A stretch of DNA of 10,374 nt from CAIVAT01 sp037128705 (GTDB lineage: Bacteria; Bacteroidota; Bacteroidia; Bacteroidales; FEN-979): the NCBI GenBank assembly GCA_037128705.1, contig JBAXVX010000063.1, positions 1 through 10,374 of the forward strand, read 5' to 3'. Shown here piece by piece: positions 1 to 6,079 of the stretch. The stretch's first letter is position 1. Every line of letters starts with the position of its first letter. Under the pieces are notes generated by a model. That model was given only the letters and a program-made list of their open reading frames with translations, did not search any database and was not told the origin of the DNA. The translations under genes were made by a program, and so were the position numbers.

Positions 1-887
1 TTAAGAAAAGAAAAAGAAAGCTCGACCCATACCGTAGAACCGTTTTTGTGGACCTGCTCCAGTTCAATGGCGGGGTAACTGCTTACCCGGGCAGTCCCGT
101 CTTTCTCAGCCGGGATGATGTTCCTGGCCATTTCCAGGAATTTGTGCAGGGATGCCGGGGTAAGGATCTGTTCCGGTTTTTGAGACATGGCCTCCTCCCA
201 TTTGTATCCCCTGATCTTTTCGACGGACGGACTGAGGTAAATGATGTTAAAATCCATATCCAGAATTGCGATCACATCCGTGGTGTTCTCCGTAATAATC
301 CGGAATATCTCTTCACTCTTGCGTAAGGAAATTTCGGCCAGTTTGCGTTCGGTGATGTCAACCATCGTTACAAGGCTTTGATCCCCTTTTTTGTTAACGA
401 TGCCGTTAAGATGAACATAAACAGGCAAGTTCCCGGTGGTCGACAGGGTCACATCACAATCTTCCCTGTTTTTGCTTTCAAATATTTTCTTAAGAAAAAG
501 ATTAAAAACCGGTTTTGTGTCGTTGGAAACGAAAAAGCCAAACCGGCTATTTCTTAACAATAAACGTTCTTTACCGAGCATGGTTGCTCCTGAAAGATTT
601 AACTCGATAATTTCACCCTCTTTGGAAAGCGTAAAATATCCTGTGGGGGCAAAATCGTATAATTCGGCATATTTATCCGTTGCAGCTTTTGCCAGTTGCT
701 CTTTTGCATGCATGAGCTCTTCGTTCTGCATTTCCAGTTCGATCTGGTGCACATCGAGTTCGTGAATGAGTTTCAGCATTTCAACTTCAGAAAGTTGCGA
801 GGCCTTTGCTGATGTTCTCTTTTTCAGCAATTCTTCGGCCTTCCGGCGAAGGATTGTGGCTTCGGATTTTTTATGGGTGTTTTTCAT
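1..887 (-). CDS. Multi-PAS sensor protein, probably a histidine kinase (C-terminus beyond the window)
   Basis: The frame is open from an ATG at 887-885 through 295 codons to the window edge, with no stop, so the gene is truncated by the window and not broken. Residues 1-70 are charged and helical, rich in Lys, Glu and Leu (for example HELDVHQIELEMQNEELMHA at about 43-62), which suggests a coiled coil. A first PAS domain covers about 72-180; it opens with LYDFAPTGYFTL and closes with the PAC-type ending VDITERK. A second PAS starts near 188 (SEEIFRIITENTTDVIAILD) and is still running at the edge, at a point that reads like its PAC half. There is no signal peptide or membrane segment, so it should be cytoplasmic. 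This N-terminal arrangement is common in Bacteroidetes PAS histidine kinases, but no kinase domain is inside the window, so kinase activity is inferred. It is divergent from the hybrid kinase at 1158. Confidence 0.88.
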   Translation of the reverse strand, partial: MKNTHKKSEATILRRKAEELLKKRTSAKASQLSEVEMLKLIHELDVHQIELEMQNEELMHAKEQLAKAATDKYAELYDFAPTGYFTLSKEGEIIELNLSGATMLGKERLLLRNSRFGFFVSNDTKPVFNLFLKKIFESKNREDCDVTLSTTGNLPVYVHLNGIVNKKGDQSLVTMVDITERKLAEISLRKSEEIFRIITENTTDVIAILDMDFNIIYLSPSVEKIRGYKWEEAMSQKPEQILTPASLHKFLEMARNIIPAEKDGTARVSSYPAIELEQVHKNGSTVWVELSFSFL

Positions 888-991
888 GAACTGCTGGTTG
901 TCCTAATGTCTTTGATTCGCTTATTTGCTCAGTTTTCAGCTTAAAAAAGGGCGAGAACCATCGCAAGTTTCAAGCCAATTGAGGGGCTGCC

Positions 992-1150
992 ATGAATAAA
1001 GTTGTTGCTATTAACAAAGATAAGTTGTTTTTTCTGATTTTTGGATGGTGCATTATTATTTGGGAGAAGTGCGCACTCCCTTCGAAATTTTTTTTCGCTT
1101 ATTTGTTGGATTGGCACCCTGATTTATGTACCTTTACTCGTTGTTGCTGA
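992..1150 (+). CDS. Possible 52-residue small ORF ahead of the hybrid kinase
   Basis: An ATG at 992 opens 52 codons ending in TGA at 1148-1150, seven bases before the ATG of the hybrid kinase at 1158. The peptide begins MNKVVAINKDKLFFLIFGWC and has a hydrophobic stretch at about residues 12-23 and four cysteines, two of them the final residues. A GAGGGG at 981-986 lies at a suitable distance for a ribosome-binding site, which is unusual here because the neighbouring genes show none. It could be a leader peptide coupled to kinase translation, a small membrane peptide, or a chance frame in AT-rich DNA. No family is recognised. The GAGGGG and the tight spacing are the only positive arguments. 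Confidence 0.22.
   Translation: MNKVVAINKDKLFFLIFGWCIIIWEKCALPSKFFFAYLLDWHPDLCTFTRCC
1015..1022 (-). promoter_or_regulatory. Candidate -7 box (TATCTTTG) for the leftward PAS gene
   Basis: Read on the minus strand this is TATCTTTG, an exact match to the Bacteroidetes -7 consensus TAnnTTTG. It would start transcription near 1008 and give a leader of about 120 bases to the ATG at 887. No TTTG sits at the expected -33 distance, which lowers confidence. An 8-bp match with two free positions can occur by chance in AT-rich DNA. Confidence 0.25.
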
Positions 1151-1157
1151 AAATGTT

Positions 1158-3413
1158 ATGAATAACCCGGATAAAACCAAGGAAGAACTTCTGACAGAAA
1201 TAGAGAAACTCCGCAAGGAAATTACCGCACTGAAAACAGCATTCAAAGTTGATGTCGCCGACCGAACCCGGGAGGAAAAGGCTTTGGCTGTTTCTGAAAC
1301 CAGTTATCGCCGGCTGTTTGAAACGGCGAAAGATGGCATTCTTATTCTTGATGCCGAAACCGGAATGATTATGGATGTAAATCCATTTTTGATTGAACTC
1401 CTGGGATATTCCAAGGATCAATTCATTGAAAAAGCCATATGGGAAATCGGATTCTTTAAAGATGTTGTGGCCAATCAGGATAACTTTTTAAAATTACAGC
1501 AGAAGGAATATATCCGGTATAAAGATTTACCCCTTGAAACATTCGACGGGAGAATGATCCATGTGGAGTTTGTCAGTAATGTTTATTTGGTAAATGATGT
1601 CAAGGTAATCCAATGCAATATCCGGGACATGACCGAACGGGTATGGGCGGAACGGCTTCAACTTCTTTCCAATGAAATATTGCGGATCCTTTCCGGCGAT
1701 GTCAGCTTCAGCGACAGGATTGTCGATGTTCTTAAAGCCATCCAGCTCGAAACGAAAATTTCCGCAGTGGGCATACGCCTCGAACAAGAGCATGATTATC
1801 CCTATTTTGCACAATTCGGTTTCTCCAGGGATTTTCTTCTGACAGAAAACACACTCACGGTTAAAGGCAGAAACAGGGAAATTTGTATTGATAAAAACGG
1901 AAACCCTTTATTATCATGTACCTGTGGTTTGGTTATTTCGGGGAAAGCATGTCAATCGAATCCACTGTTTACGAATGGAGGCAGCTTTTGGACAAACGAC
2001 TCATATCCCTTATTGGAGCTTAATGCGGATCAGGAATTCAGGCTGAATCCCCGAAATAAATGCATTCATCTCGGTTTTGGTTCCATGGCGCTCATCCCCA
2101 TTCGAACAAATAACAAGATTGCCGGCCTTCTCCAGCTCAATGATAAGAAAAAAGGAGCTTTTTCGAATGAACTCATCGCCTTTTTTGAAGGGATTTGTTC
2201 AATTATTGGAACGGCACTGATTCGTAAGCAGGCGGACGAAGAGCTCATCATCGCCAAGGAGCATGCCGTAGAAAGCGACCATCTGAAATCAGCTTTTCTT
2301 GCCAACATGAGTCACGAAATACGGACACCCATGAATGGCATCCTGGGTTTTGCCGGCCTGCTTAAAGAGCCCGGACTTACAGGCGAAGAACAGAACAGGT
2401 ACATCAGTATTATCGAGAAAAGCGGTGTTCGCATGCTGAACATCATCAACGACATTGTCAGCATCTCGAAAATAGAATCCGGACAAATGGAAATTTCTAC
2501 TTCAGAGACGAATATAAAAGACCAGATTGAATTTGTTTATGTTTTTTTTAAACCGGAGGCTGAGCGTAAAGGAATTCAGATTTGCTTAAAAGAATGTGTG
2601 CCTCCGATAAAAACCATCATCAGAACAGACCGTGAGAAATTATACGCCATCCTTACCAACCTCGTTAAAAATGCGATAAAATTTACCCGTGAAGGTTCCA
2701 TTGAAATCGGATATGAGCAGAAAGGGAAGTTCCTTGAATTTTTTGTGAAAGATTCAGGAGAGGGCATTCATCAGGAACATATGGAGATCATTTTTGAAAG
2801 ATTCAGACAAGGCAGCGAATCGCTTACCAGGAATTATGAAGGAGCAGGACTGGGATTATCCATCTCGAAGTCGTATGTCGAAATGCTGGGAGGGAAAATA
2901 TGGGTGGAAAGCGAGCTTGGAAAGGGATCAGCATTTTATTTCACCATTCCTTACAGTCCCAGGGTTAAAGAAAAACGAGTCTTTAACAGCATTTTGCCGG
3001 GTGATGGAGGTGAGAATTATCAGTTTAAAAAGCTGAAAATATTGATTGCAGAAGATGATGAAACGTCGGCCATGTTACTTTCAATGACAATCAAAATTTT
3101 TGGCAAAGAAATTTTATCAGTCAGAACCGGAGTTGAAGCTGTTGAGGCCTGCCGGAATAATCCTGACCTCGATCTGATTCTGATGGATATTAAAATGCCT
3201 GTGATGGACGGGTACACGGCTACCAGGCAAATCAGACAATTCAACAAGGAGGTGGTTATCATTGCACAAACAGCCTTTGGGCTGTCGGGCGATAGAAGAA
3301 AGGCACTGGAGGCCGGATGTAATGATTATATTCCAAAACCTTTCAATAAGGCCGCCCTGATGGTCATATTGCATGAACTGTTCCAAAAAAAAAGCGGGAG
3401 TAATCAATCATAA
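1158..3413 (+). CDS. Soluble PAS-GAF hybrid histidine kinase with C-terminal receiver
   Basis: This 751-residue protein autophosphorylates on His and passes the phosphate to its own receiver. Order: N-terminal coiled coil (5-45); PAS (48-160, ending CNIRDMTERVWAE); a GAF domain (about 168-357) containing SCTCG and a later NKC; HisKA with NMSHEIRTP and phospho-acceptor His386; HATPase with N-box NLVKNAIKFT (501-510), G1 DSGEGI (532-537), F-box FERFRQG and G2 GAGLGL (562-567); receiver about 626-745 with acidic E632/D633/D634, phospho-acceptor Asp677 (LILMDIKMP), Thr705 and Lys727. I chose ATG 1158 because it is the first in-frame ATG and gives a typical N-terminus (MNNPDKTKEELL). The open frame extends upstream to a TTG at 1041, which would add 39 residues with a hydrophobic stretch. 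A weak promoter-like pair (TTTG 1102-1105, TACCTTTA 1129-1136, spacer 23, too long for consensus) fits the 1158 start. No output domain follows the receiver. Confidence 0.93.
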   Translation: MNNPDKTKEELLTEIEKLRKEITALKTAFKVDVADRTREEKALAVSETSYRRLFETAKDGILILDAETGMIMDVNPFLIELLGYSKDQFIEKAIWEIGFFKDVVANQDNFLKLQQKEYIRYKDLPLETFDGRMIHVEFVSNVYLVNDVKVIQCNIRDMTERVWAERLQLLSNEILRILSGDVSFSDRIVDVLKAIQLETKISAVGIRLEQEHDYPYFAQFGFSRDFLLTENTLTVKGRNREICIDKNGNPLLSCTCGLVISGKACQSNPLFTNGGSFWTNDSYPLLELNADQEFRLNPRNKCIHLGFGSMALIPIRTNNKIAGLLQLNDKKKGAFSNELIAFFEGICSIIGTALIRKQADEELIIAKEHAVESDHLKSAFLANMSHEIRTPMNGILGFAGLLKEPGLTGEEQNRYISIIEKSGVRMLNIINDIVSISKIESGQMEISTSETNIKDQIEFVYVFFKPEAERKGIQICLKECVPPIKTIIRTDREKLYAILTNLVKNAIKFTREGSIEIGYEQKGKFLEFFVKDSGEGIHQEHMEIIFERFRQGSESLTRNYEGAGLGLSISKSYVEMLGGKIWVESELGKGSAFYFTIPYSPRVKEKRVFNSILPGDGGENYQFKKLKILIAEDDETSAMLLSMTIKIFGKEILSVRTGVEAVEACRNNPDLDLILMDIKMPVMDGYTATRQIRQFNKEVVIIAQTAFGLSGDRRKALEAGCNDYIPKPFNKAALMVILHELFQKKSGSNQS

Positions 3414-3428
3414 AAAGGGAATCCCCTT
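3412..3428 (-). terminator. Possible intrinsic terminator for the leftward three-PAS kinase
   Basis: The 53-base gap between two convergent kinase genes contains AAGGG (3415-3419) and CCCTT (3424-3428), a 5-bp stem with a 4-base loop. Read on the minus strand, the stem leads into a short T run at 3416-3412, so it suits transcripts of the 3467-5335 gene. There is no T run on the plus side. The stem is short, and the element overlaps the stop codon of the plus-strand gene. Confidence 0.3.
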
Positions 3429-3466
3429 CAAAATGGCAATAAAACCGCGGCTGTAACAGACAACAT

Positions 3467-5335
3467 CTACAAAATACCAGGAAAGTTGAAATAAAAAACG
3501 GAGCCTTTTCCCTCTTCACTTTTCACCCAAATCTGTCCACCATGTTTTTCAACAAAGTCCCTGCACAGGATAAGCCCAAGTCCGCTGCTGGGCTCGCCCT
3601 CGGTTCCCTGGCGGTTGGTTTGAACATCAAGCCTGAATAAATCATCCACCATTTGAGGGCTCATGCCGATGCCGGTGTCCATTACCGAAATTTCAACAGA
3701 ATGGCCGGGCACCGCTCTTGCGGCAATGGTAATGTTCCCTCCTTTGGGGGTGAATTTCACGGCATTAAAAACCAGATTGCGCATCACCCCCTCGAACATT
3801 TTCACATCCGCCATTACCCTCAAATCCTTCGGAACATCATGATCTATCTTTATCCCTTTTATATCGGCTGCTTCGCGAACCAACTCAATAACCGGAACAA
3901 CCCCTTTCAGCAATAGGAACGATTCAGGATTAAACTGCATGAGGCCGCGCTGCAAATGCGACCACTCCAGCAGGTTTTCGAGCAGGTTGAAGAGTTTGTT
4001 GGCCGAGTCGCTCATGGAGACTGCAATTCGTTGAATATCGTCGGGCCCCAATGCAGGCAAGTCCTCTGCCATCATCCGGGTCAACCCGAGAAATCCAAGG
4101 AATGGACTGCGCAGATCATGGGCGATGACGGAGAAGAATTTGTCCTTTTCGGCATTGAGTTTAACCAGCTCCTGGTTTTTTAAATTTATCTCCGCCTCTG
4201 CCAGCTTCCGCTCGGTGATGTCCATGGCGACGCCGATCAGCGCAAGAAGCCTGCCGTTTTCATCACGAAGGGATGAGGAGGAAACGTAAACAGGGAATTC
4301 ACTTCTGTCCTTCTTTATATTGAGAAGTTCACCCTGCCACCCTCCGGCTAAGGTTGCAGGAAAAATCTGCTCTACCAGGGCCGGGGGGTTGTTGGGCGAC
4401 CGAACGATGCTGATGGGACGCCCCAGCAGTTCATGTTCTTCGTACTGGTATGTTTTAAGAAACGCACTGTTGACAAAGATGATATTATCCGTCATGTCTG
4501 TAATGCATACGCATTCCTTAATGCTTCGCGCTACATGCGCAAGCATGGAGATCGTTTCCTGGGCCTTCTTGTAGGCGGTGATGTCGCGGGCAGCGGCAAA
4601 AACTCCGAGGATTTTTCCCTGCTCGTCCTTGAACACACTTGCATTGTACAGAACATCCATCAGTTTGTTGGATGAATGGCGGATGGTAAGCGGGTAATCG
4701 ATCACATATCCCTGTTCGAAAACTTTCTGATATCCGCTCTTTGCCTTGTCCTGGTCCGTAAAATAATCCGAAAAATCTGTCCCGACAAGCTTGTCGCGTG
4801 ACAACCCGGTCGCATTTTCAGTTGCAAGGTTGACATCCGTAATTTGTCCGTCAACATTGATCGTTACCAAGGGGTCAAGGCTTGCTTCAAGCAAGCTGCG
4901 TGCATAGCGGTAAGCGTTTCGCAACTTTGTTTCATTCTCCCTTAAAGCCTGCTCCATCTGTTTGCGTTCGGTGATATCGAGGAAAATGCCAAAGGTCCCG
5001 GTAAACCTATTGTTTTCGAAACTGGGAGTCGCCGTGACCAGAATGTCCTTTTTACTCCCATCTTTTAAAAATATTTCGAGTTCATACGTGCTGTTCATCC
5101 CCTCGCTGCGCTTTTTTGTCTCTTTTTTGATGACATCGATCGTTTCGTCGAGAAGAAATTCATGTAAACATAACCCTTTGAGACCTCCTTTGCCCACTCC
5201 GAATATTTTTTCGGCCGACGGATTGGCAAAATCAAAGGTCTCATCCGGATTTAAGAAGCCTACTCCTTCACCCATATTTTCAATCAGTGAACGGAATTTC
5301 TCCTCGCTGCCGCGCAATAAAAATTGTTTTTTCAT
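3467..5335 (-). CDS. Three-PAS soluble sensor histidine kinase
   Basis: This 622-residue cytoplasmic kinase has no signal peptide or membrane segment and no receiver, so it needs a separate response regulator, not present here. Domains: PAS1 about 9-125 (SEEKFRSLIENMGEGVGFL, ending FLDITERKQ); PAS2 about 141-255 (ARSLLEASLDPLVTINVDG, ending AARDITAYK); PAS3 about 262-377 (ending AMDITERKLAE); a short helical linker; HisKA with FFSVIAHDLRSPF and phospho-acceptor His406; HATPase with N-box MRNLVFNAVKFTP (about 518-530), G1 DTGIGM (553-558) and G2 SSGLGL (583-588). The C-terminus GQIWVKSEEGKGSVFYFNFP is typical. The HDLRSPF H-box places it with the HPK1-like kinases common in Bacteroidetes. Start ATG 5335 gives a short lead-in before PAS1. 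It has its own likely promoter upstream and is convergent with the hybrid kinase at 1158-3413. The signal sensed cannot be read from the sequence. Confidence 0.93.
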   Translation of the reverse strand: MKKQFLLRGSEEKFRSLIENMGEGVGFLNPDETFDFANPSAEKIFGVGKGGLKGLCLHEFLLDETIDVIKKETKKRSEGMNSTYELEIFLKDGSKKDILVTATPSFENNRFTGTFGIFLDITERKQMEQALRENETKLRNAYRYARSLLEASLDPLVTINVDGQITDVNLATENATGLSRDKLVGTDFSDYFTDQDKAKSGYQKVFEQGYVIDYPLTIRHSSNKLMDVLYNASVFKDEQGKILGVFAAARDITAYKKAQETISMLAHVARSIKECVCITDMTDNIIFVNSAFLKTYQYEEHELLGRPISIVRSPNNPPALVEQIFPATLAGGWQGELLNIKKDRSEFPVYVSSSSLRDENGRLLALIGVAMDITERKLAEAEINLKNQELVKLNAEKDKFFSVIAHDLRSPFLGFLGLTRMMAEDLPALGPDDIQRIAVSMSDSANKLFNLLENLLEWSHLQRGLMQFNPESFLLLKGVVPVIELVREAADIKGIKIDHDVPKDLRVMADVKMFEGVMRNLVFNAVKFTPKGGNITIAARAVPGHSVEISVMDTGIGMSPQMVDDLFRLDVQTNRQGTEGEPSSGLGLILCRDFVEKHGGQIWVKSEEGKGSVFYFNFPGIL

Positions 5336-5436
5336 TTAGGATGAAAGAAATAGTAAAGATAGGGTATTATTATAATGCTCAAATAGTTGGAACGCTGATT
5401 TATTTGTAATGGATTACACTGCATCATGATTTCGGG

Positions 5437-5469
5437 CAAATTTACCGGTATTTTGATACACTTACTAAA
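5437..5469 (-). promoter_or_regulatory. Likely Bacteroidetes-type promoter for the three-PAS kinase
   Basis: On the minus strand TAAATTTG (5444-5437) matches the -7 consensus TAnnTTTG exactly. A TTTA (5469-5466), three of four bases of the -33 TTTG, lies 21 bases upstream, within the usual spacing. Transcription would start near 5430, leaving a leader of about 95 bases before the ATG at 5335. Confidence 0.38.
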
Positions 5470-5497
5470 AAAGCGTTGACGCATACTCATTATGATT

Positions 5498-5519
5498 TGA
5501 TTTCACCCTATTGAAATCA
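5498..5519. repeat. 8-bp perfect inverted repeat
   Basis: TGATTTCA (5498-5505) and TGAAATCA (5512-5519) are exact reverse complements around a 6-base spacer, CCCTAT. The dyad lies about 30 bases upstream of the -33 element of the three-PAS kinase promoter on the minus strand, so it could be a regulator site. An AT-rich chance hairpin is equally possible. There is no T run to support a terminator. Confidence 0.45.
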
Positions 5520-5688
5520 TATTATTGTAGAATAAATTCACAAAGAGATGGAACCGAACGAAATTCAAACAACAAGCCACCCCGTTTTTACCACGGTTTC
5601 GATTAGTTTTTTCATTTTGAATACCATTGTATTCATTTCATTGGTGTTTTCCTTAACCAGGAATATCTGATCTCTGCCTGCATAAGCC

Positions 5689-5817
5689 CTACTCCTTGTC
5701 AGGCAGCGTAAAATAAAAAGTACTTCCTCTGCCTTCCTCACTTTCCGCCCAGATATCTTCACCGTATTCCCGGGATTCACCATACTGAATGCATGGATGA
5801 ATGAAAAGCCTACGATA
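5689..5817 (-). pseudogene. Relic of a histidine-kinase C-terminus (end of the HATPase domain)
   Basis: Reading the minus strand from about 5766 to a TAG at 5691-5689 gives YGEDIWAESEEGRGSTFYFT followed by LPDKE and the stop. This is the standard final strand of sensor-kinase HATPase domains and resembles the ends of the intact kinases at 3467 (GQIWVKSEEGKGSVFYFNFP) and 1158 (GKIWVESELGKGSAFYFTIP). The frame is open only back to a TGA at 5820-5818. Upstream in this frame the expected G2 box is absent. A different frame shows GFSFIHAFSMVNPG, which may be the decayed G2 helix, so at least one frameshift is likely. No H-box, N-box or PAS remains nearby. It reads as the last 25-40 codons of a lost kinase gene. 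An 87-codon frame at 5565-5828 covers the same DNA but is not itself convincing. Confidence 0.6.
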
Positions 5818-5840
5818 TCATAATGCATACTTACGATATC
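5811..5840. repeat. Direct repeat pair TACGATATC, 21 bp apart
   Basis: TACGATATC occurs at 5811-5819 and again at 5832-5840, a centre-to-centre distance of 21 bp, close to two helical turns. ATGCAT lies between the copies. The spacing is the kind used by dimeric regulators, but no nearby gene clearly depends on it, and two copies of nine bases are weak evidence. Confidence 0.35.
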
Positions 5841-5888
5841 GCAACATTTATTTAAATCCTGTTACATAATTTTGATTAGAATCAGGAT

Positions 5889-5896
5889 TATATTTG
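5889..5896 (+). promoter_or_regulatory. Candidate -7 box (TATATTTG) ahead of the Met-rich small ORF
   Basis: TATATTTG matches TAnnTTTG exactly on the plus strand and would start transcription near 5903, about 43 bases before the ATG at 5946. The only TTTG upstream (5871-5874) is 14 bases away, too close for a canonical -33 element. Confidence 0.25.
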
Positions 5897-5945
5897 CATA
5901 TGTTTACCTGCCGTTCGGTTGTAAAGCGCTGTGAACAAAACGGGA

Positions 5946-6053
5946 ATGACGAAAGGCGGCAGTTCGATGAAATGTGAAGGGAAGATGAAAGGCGGAGGCA
6001 TGATGAAAGGCTGCCCCAAACACATGACTGGTGATTCAGTGGCCCGACATTGA
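5946..6053 (+). CDS. Possible 35-residue Met/Lys/Gly/Cys/His-rich peptide
   Basis: ATG 5946 to TGA 6051-6053 encodes 35 residues: MTKGGSSMKCEGKMK, then GGGMMKGCPKHMTGDSVARH. The composition is extreme, with six Met, six Lys, eight Gly, two Cys and two His. The DNA contains three related blocks, ACGAAAGGCGG, ATGAAAGGCGG and ATGAAAGGCTG, so the peptide may have grown by short duplications. The frame can be extended to a GTG five codons earlier. Met/Cys/His-rich peptides of this kind often bind copper or other soft metals, but no conserved family motif is visible and there is no signal peptide. It could be a real small protein, the C-terminal scrap of a lost metal-binding protein, or chance. It converges on the phosphodiesterase gene, 26 bases away. 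Function unknown. Confidence 0.28.
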   Translation: MTKGGSSMKCEGKMKGGGMMKGCPKHMTGDSVARH

Positions 6054-6079
6054 GGTTAACGGAATTTTCCGCTCCCTGA

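Larger units (their letters stand above)
5336..6079. other. Gene-poor interval between the three-PAS kinase and the phosphodiesterase
   Basis: This 744-base stretch has no complete conventional gene. The left third (about 5336-5560) is AT-rich; line 5461-5520 has 19 G+C in 60 by my count. It holds the kinase promoter, an 8-bp inverted repeat, a frameshifted kinase relic, a 9-bp direct repeat pair, a 7-bp inverted repeat AATCCTG/CAGGATT (5855-5861 and 5883-5889, loop 21), a plus-strand -7-like box and a 35-codon small ORF. The mixture of relic and small elements suggests past gene loss here. I see no tRNA, IS ends or long repeats. Confidence 0.7.

Noticed and set aside
436..765. 109-codon plus-strand frame opposite the left PAS gene
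   Set aside because: It is serine-rich antisense shadow of a clear PAS coding region on the minus strand, with no domain of its own.
3385..3393. Run of nine A near the end of the left hybrid kinase, as a slippage or phase-variation site
   Set aside because: Slippage there would change only the last few residues after the receiver domain, so a switching role is unlikely.
5341..5409. 22-codon plus-strand ORF (MKEIVKIGYYYNAQ...)
   Set aside because: It is very short, lies in AT-rich promoter DNA opposite the three-PAS kinase leader, and has no supporting motif.
5565..5828. 87-codon minus-strand frame covering the kinase relic
   Set aside because: Its product is not recognisable and has no conserved pattern. 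The kinase-like residues are in a different frame of the same DNA, so it is better explained as an overlapping frame on a pseudogene.
5915..5932. A string resembling a piece of 16S rRNA (GGTTGTAAAGCG)
   Set aside because: Only about 12 bases resemble the rRNA, and flanking sequence does not continue the match, so it is a coincidence.
6060..6071. Inverted repeat CGGAATTTTCCG just after the phosphodiesterase stop
   Set aside because: The stem is four or five base pairs with a tiny loop, and no T run follows on either strand, so I do not call it a terminator.
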